A stretch of 6,919 nt of DNA. Origin: an uncultured bacterium. Its GTDB lineage: Bacteria; Cyanobacteriota; Vampirovibrionia; Gastranaerophilales; Gastranaerophilaceae. Position numbers and translations under genes: made by a program. The stretch covers positions 1-6,919 of the forward strand of contig USCK01000101.1 in NCBI GenBank assembly GCA_900553205.1. The letters are read 5' to 3'. Each line of letters starts with the position of its first letter. Positions within the stretch are counted from its first letter, which is position 1. A model generated the notes under the pieces. That model was not told where the DNA came from and searched no databases. It saw nothing but the letters and a program-made list of their open reading frames with translations. Of the stretch, positions 5,834 through 6,919 are shown one piece after another.

Positions 5834-6919
5834 CTATTTTGCTTTAACAAAGTTTACTTTGTTATTTTCTGATAAGAATTTCATAACTTTTTCATTCAAT
5901 ACTTGTTGAGAAAGTCCATTAATCATACCAGGATTTTTTAGCATGTATTTAGTAAATGTTTCTCTGTCCATTTGGTACATATTTGATAAAGATTCCATTT
6001 TTGAATCAAAATCAGATGGATCAACCTTTAGATTTTCTAAAGATGCAACCTTATCAATTACCAATGAGTTTTTAATTCTGAATTTAGCATCTTCGTTGAT
6101 TTTTTCCATTATAGAATCAAGACCTTGAGATTCTACTGCTTGATCCCAAGTGAAACCTTGAGAAGTTAATTTTTGTTTGTACTCTTCTAACAATGTAGCA
6201 GCTTCTCTTTCAATCATAGAATCACTGATTTCAACTTCGGCGTTTTCAAGAACTTTTTCAAAAATAGCTTTTTCAGAATTTTGTTTATTTGTTGCCTCTT
6301 CTTGTTTATCAAGATAGTTTTGAATATCAGCTTTCAAATCATCAACTGTTTTGAAAGGACCAACTTTTTGAGCAAATTCATCATTTAATTCAGGCAAAAC
6401 TTTTGTTTTAATTTCGTTAATTTTGCATTTGAAAGTTGCAGGTTGTCCTGCCAATTTCTTTTCGTGATAAGTTTCAGGGAAAGTTACATTAATTTCAAAT
6501 TCTTCGCCTAATTCTCTATCAACTAATTGTTCTGCAAACCCTGGGATAAAACTTGAATGAGCTAAGTCTAATGTGTAGTTTTTAGCATCACCATGTTCGA
6601 TTTTTTCGCCGTTTGAATATCCGTCAAAATCAAAAACGATTATATCGTCAGATTTTGTTTTTCTGTCAACAACCAATTCAAGTTTTGCTGATTGAAGAAG
6701 AAGGTTTTCTAATGATTTGTCGAAAGCATCTTTGTCATTTTTGAATTCTTCTACATCAACTGTCATATCTTTATATGTTTCTAATTTAACTTCTGGACGA
6801 AGTTCGATAACTGCTGAAATTTTCACATCTTTGCCAACTTCATATTCATATTTTTCAACAGTTGGTTGTGAAATAATATTCAATTCGTTTTCTCTGATTA
6901 CATTTCTAAAAATTTCAGG
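5834..6919 (-). CDS. tig: Trigger factor, ribosome-associated chaperone with PPIase domain (5'-partial)
   Basis: Trigger factor binds at the ribosome exit tunnel, shields nascent chains and carries an FKBP-type prolyl isomerase domain. The frame is open to the window edge at 6919 (PEIFRNVIRENELNIISQP), so the gene starts outside; the TTG at 6883 is an internal leucine. Of the 361 residues present, about 1-55 are the end of the ribosome-binding domain, without its GFRxGKxP signature, which lies upstream. About 85-185 are the PPIase domain (DIIVFDFDGY, FIPGFAEQLV, VTFPETYHEKKLAG, PELNDEFAQKVG). The remainder is the helical SurA-like chaperone domain, ending VNFVKAK. No internal stop or frameshift occurs. 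It precedes clpP by 33 bases and is probably the first gene of the chaperone-protease operon. Identity is near certain from the PPIase motifs and the neighbours. Confidence 0.95.
   Translation of the reverse strand, partial: PEIFRNVIRENELNIISQPTVEKYEYEVGKDVKISAVIELRPEVKLETYKDMTVDVEEFKNDKDAFDKSLENLLLQSAKLELVVDRKTKSDDIIVFDFDGYSNGEKIEHGDAKNYTLDLAHSSFIPGFAEQLVDRELGEEFEINVTFPETYHEKKLAGQPATFKCKINEIKTKVLPELNDEFAQKVGPFKTVDDLKADIQNYLDKQEEATNKQNSEKAIFEKVLENAEVEISDSMIEREAATLLEEYKQKLTSQGFTWDQAVESQGLDSIMEKINEDAKFRIKNSLVIDKVASLENLKVDPSDFDSKMESLSNMYQMDRETFTKYMLKNPGMINGLSQQVLNEKVMKFLSENNKVNFVKAK

Noticed and set aside
5943..6128. Plus-strand open frame opposite tig
   Set aside because: It is a short shadow of the trigger factor coding strand with no supporting signal.
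6881..6883. TTG as a start codon for trigger factor
   Set aside because: The frame is open further to the window edge with family-like sequence, and the N-terminal ribosome-binding domain would be missing; this is an internal leucine.

Overview
The window is AT-rich bacterial DNA with dense coding and two gene clusters that face each other. The plus-strand cluster (1-3798) reads rny (RNase Y, start outside the window) - ymdB (metallophosphoesterase) - a PHP-domain phosphoesterase - a type IV pilin-like protein - a LOG-family nucleotide hydrolase. The minus-strand cluster (6919-3863) reads tig (trigger factor, start outside the window) - clpP - clpX. The clusters meet tail to tail at a hairpin with a T-run on both sides (3811-3844), a good bidirectional terminator. 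No tRNA, rRNA, CRISPR array or insertion sequence is visible, and no intergenic gap exceeds about 65 bases.

Likely organism: the rny-ymdB and tig-clpP-clpX orders occur in Firmicutes and, for the second, in Cyanobacteria. The short-leader pilin, with its C-terminal block built around DVNGKQGPN and WGKDVFG, resembles the many pseudopilins of gut Gastranaerophilales (Vampirovibrionia, the non-photosynthetic sister group of Cyanobacteria). This assignment rests on recall and low G+C, so it is an inference; a Firmicutes-like host is not excluded.

How the genes fit together: the first three plus-strand genes look like an RNA-decay module. RNase Y would cut mRNA internally, YmdB-type enzymes hydrolyse 2',3'-cyclic nucleotides, and PHP proteins of the YciV/TrpH type attack short RNA or nucleoside bisphosphates. 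The LOG protein would act on nucleoside monophosphates, and the pilin has no obvious link. The minus-strand genes are the standard protein quality-control set: nascent-chain chaperone, protease and unfoldase.

The most striking observation is an exact 29-bp tandem duplication inside rny (units 611-639 and 640-668). It shifts the frame and stops the protein at 658-660, cutting off the last 65 residues, which remain intact in another frame up to 866. Short TTAC repeats at the unit borders point to slippage, but an assembly error or strain mixture would look the same. The rest of the window is ordinary, and I see no convincing sign of an unknown system.
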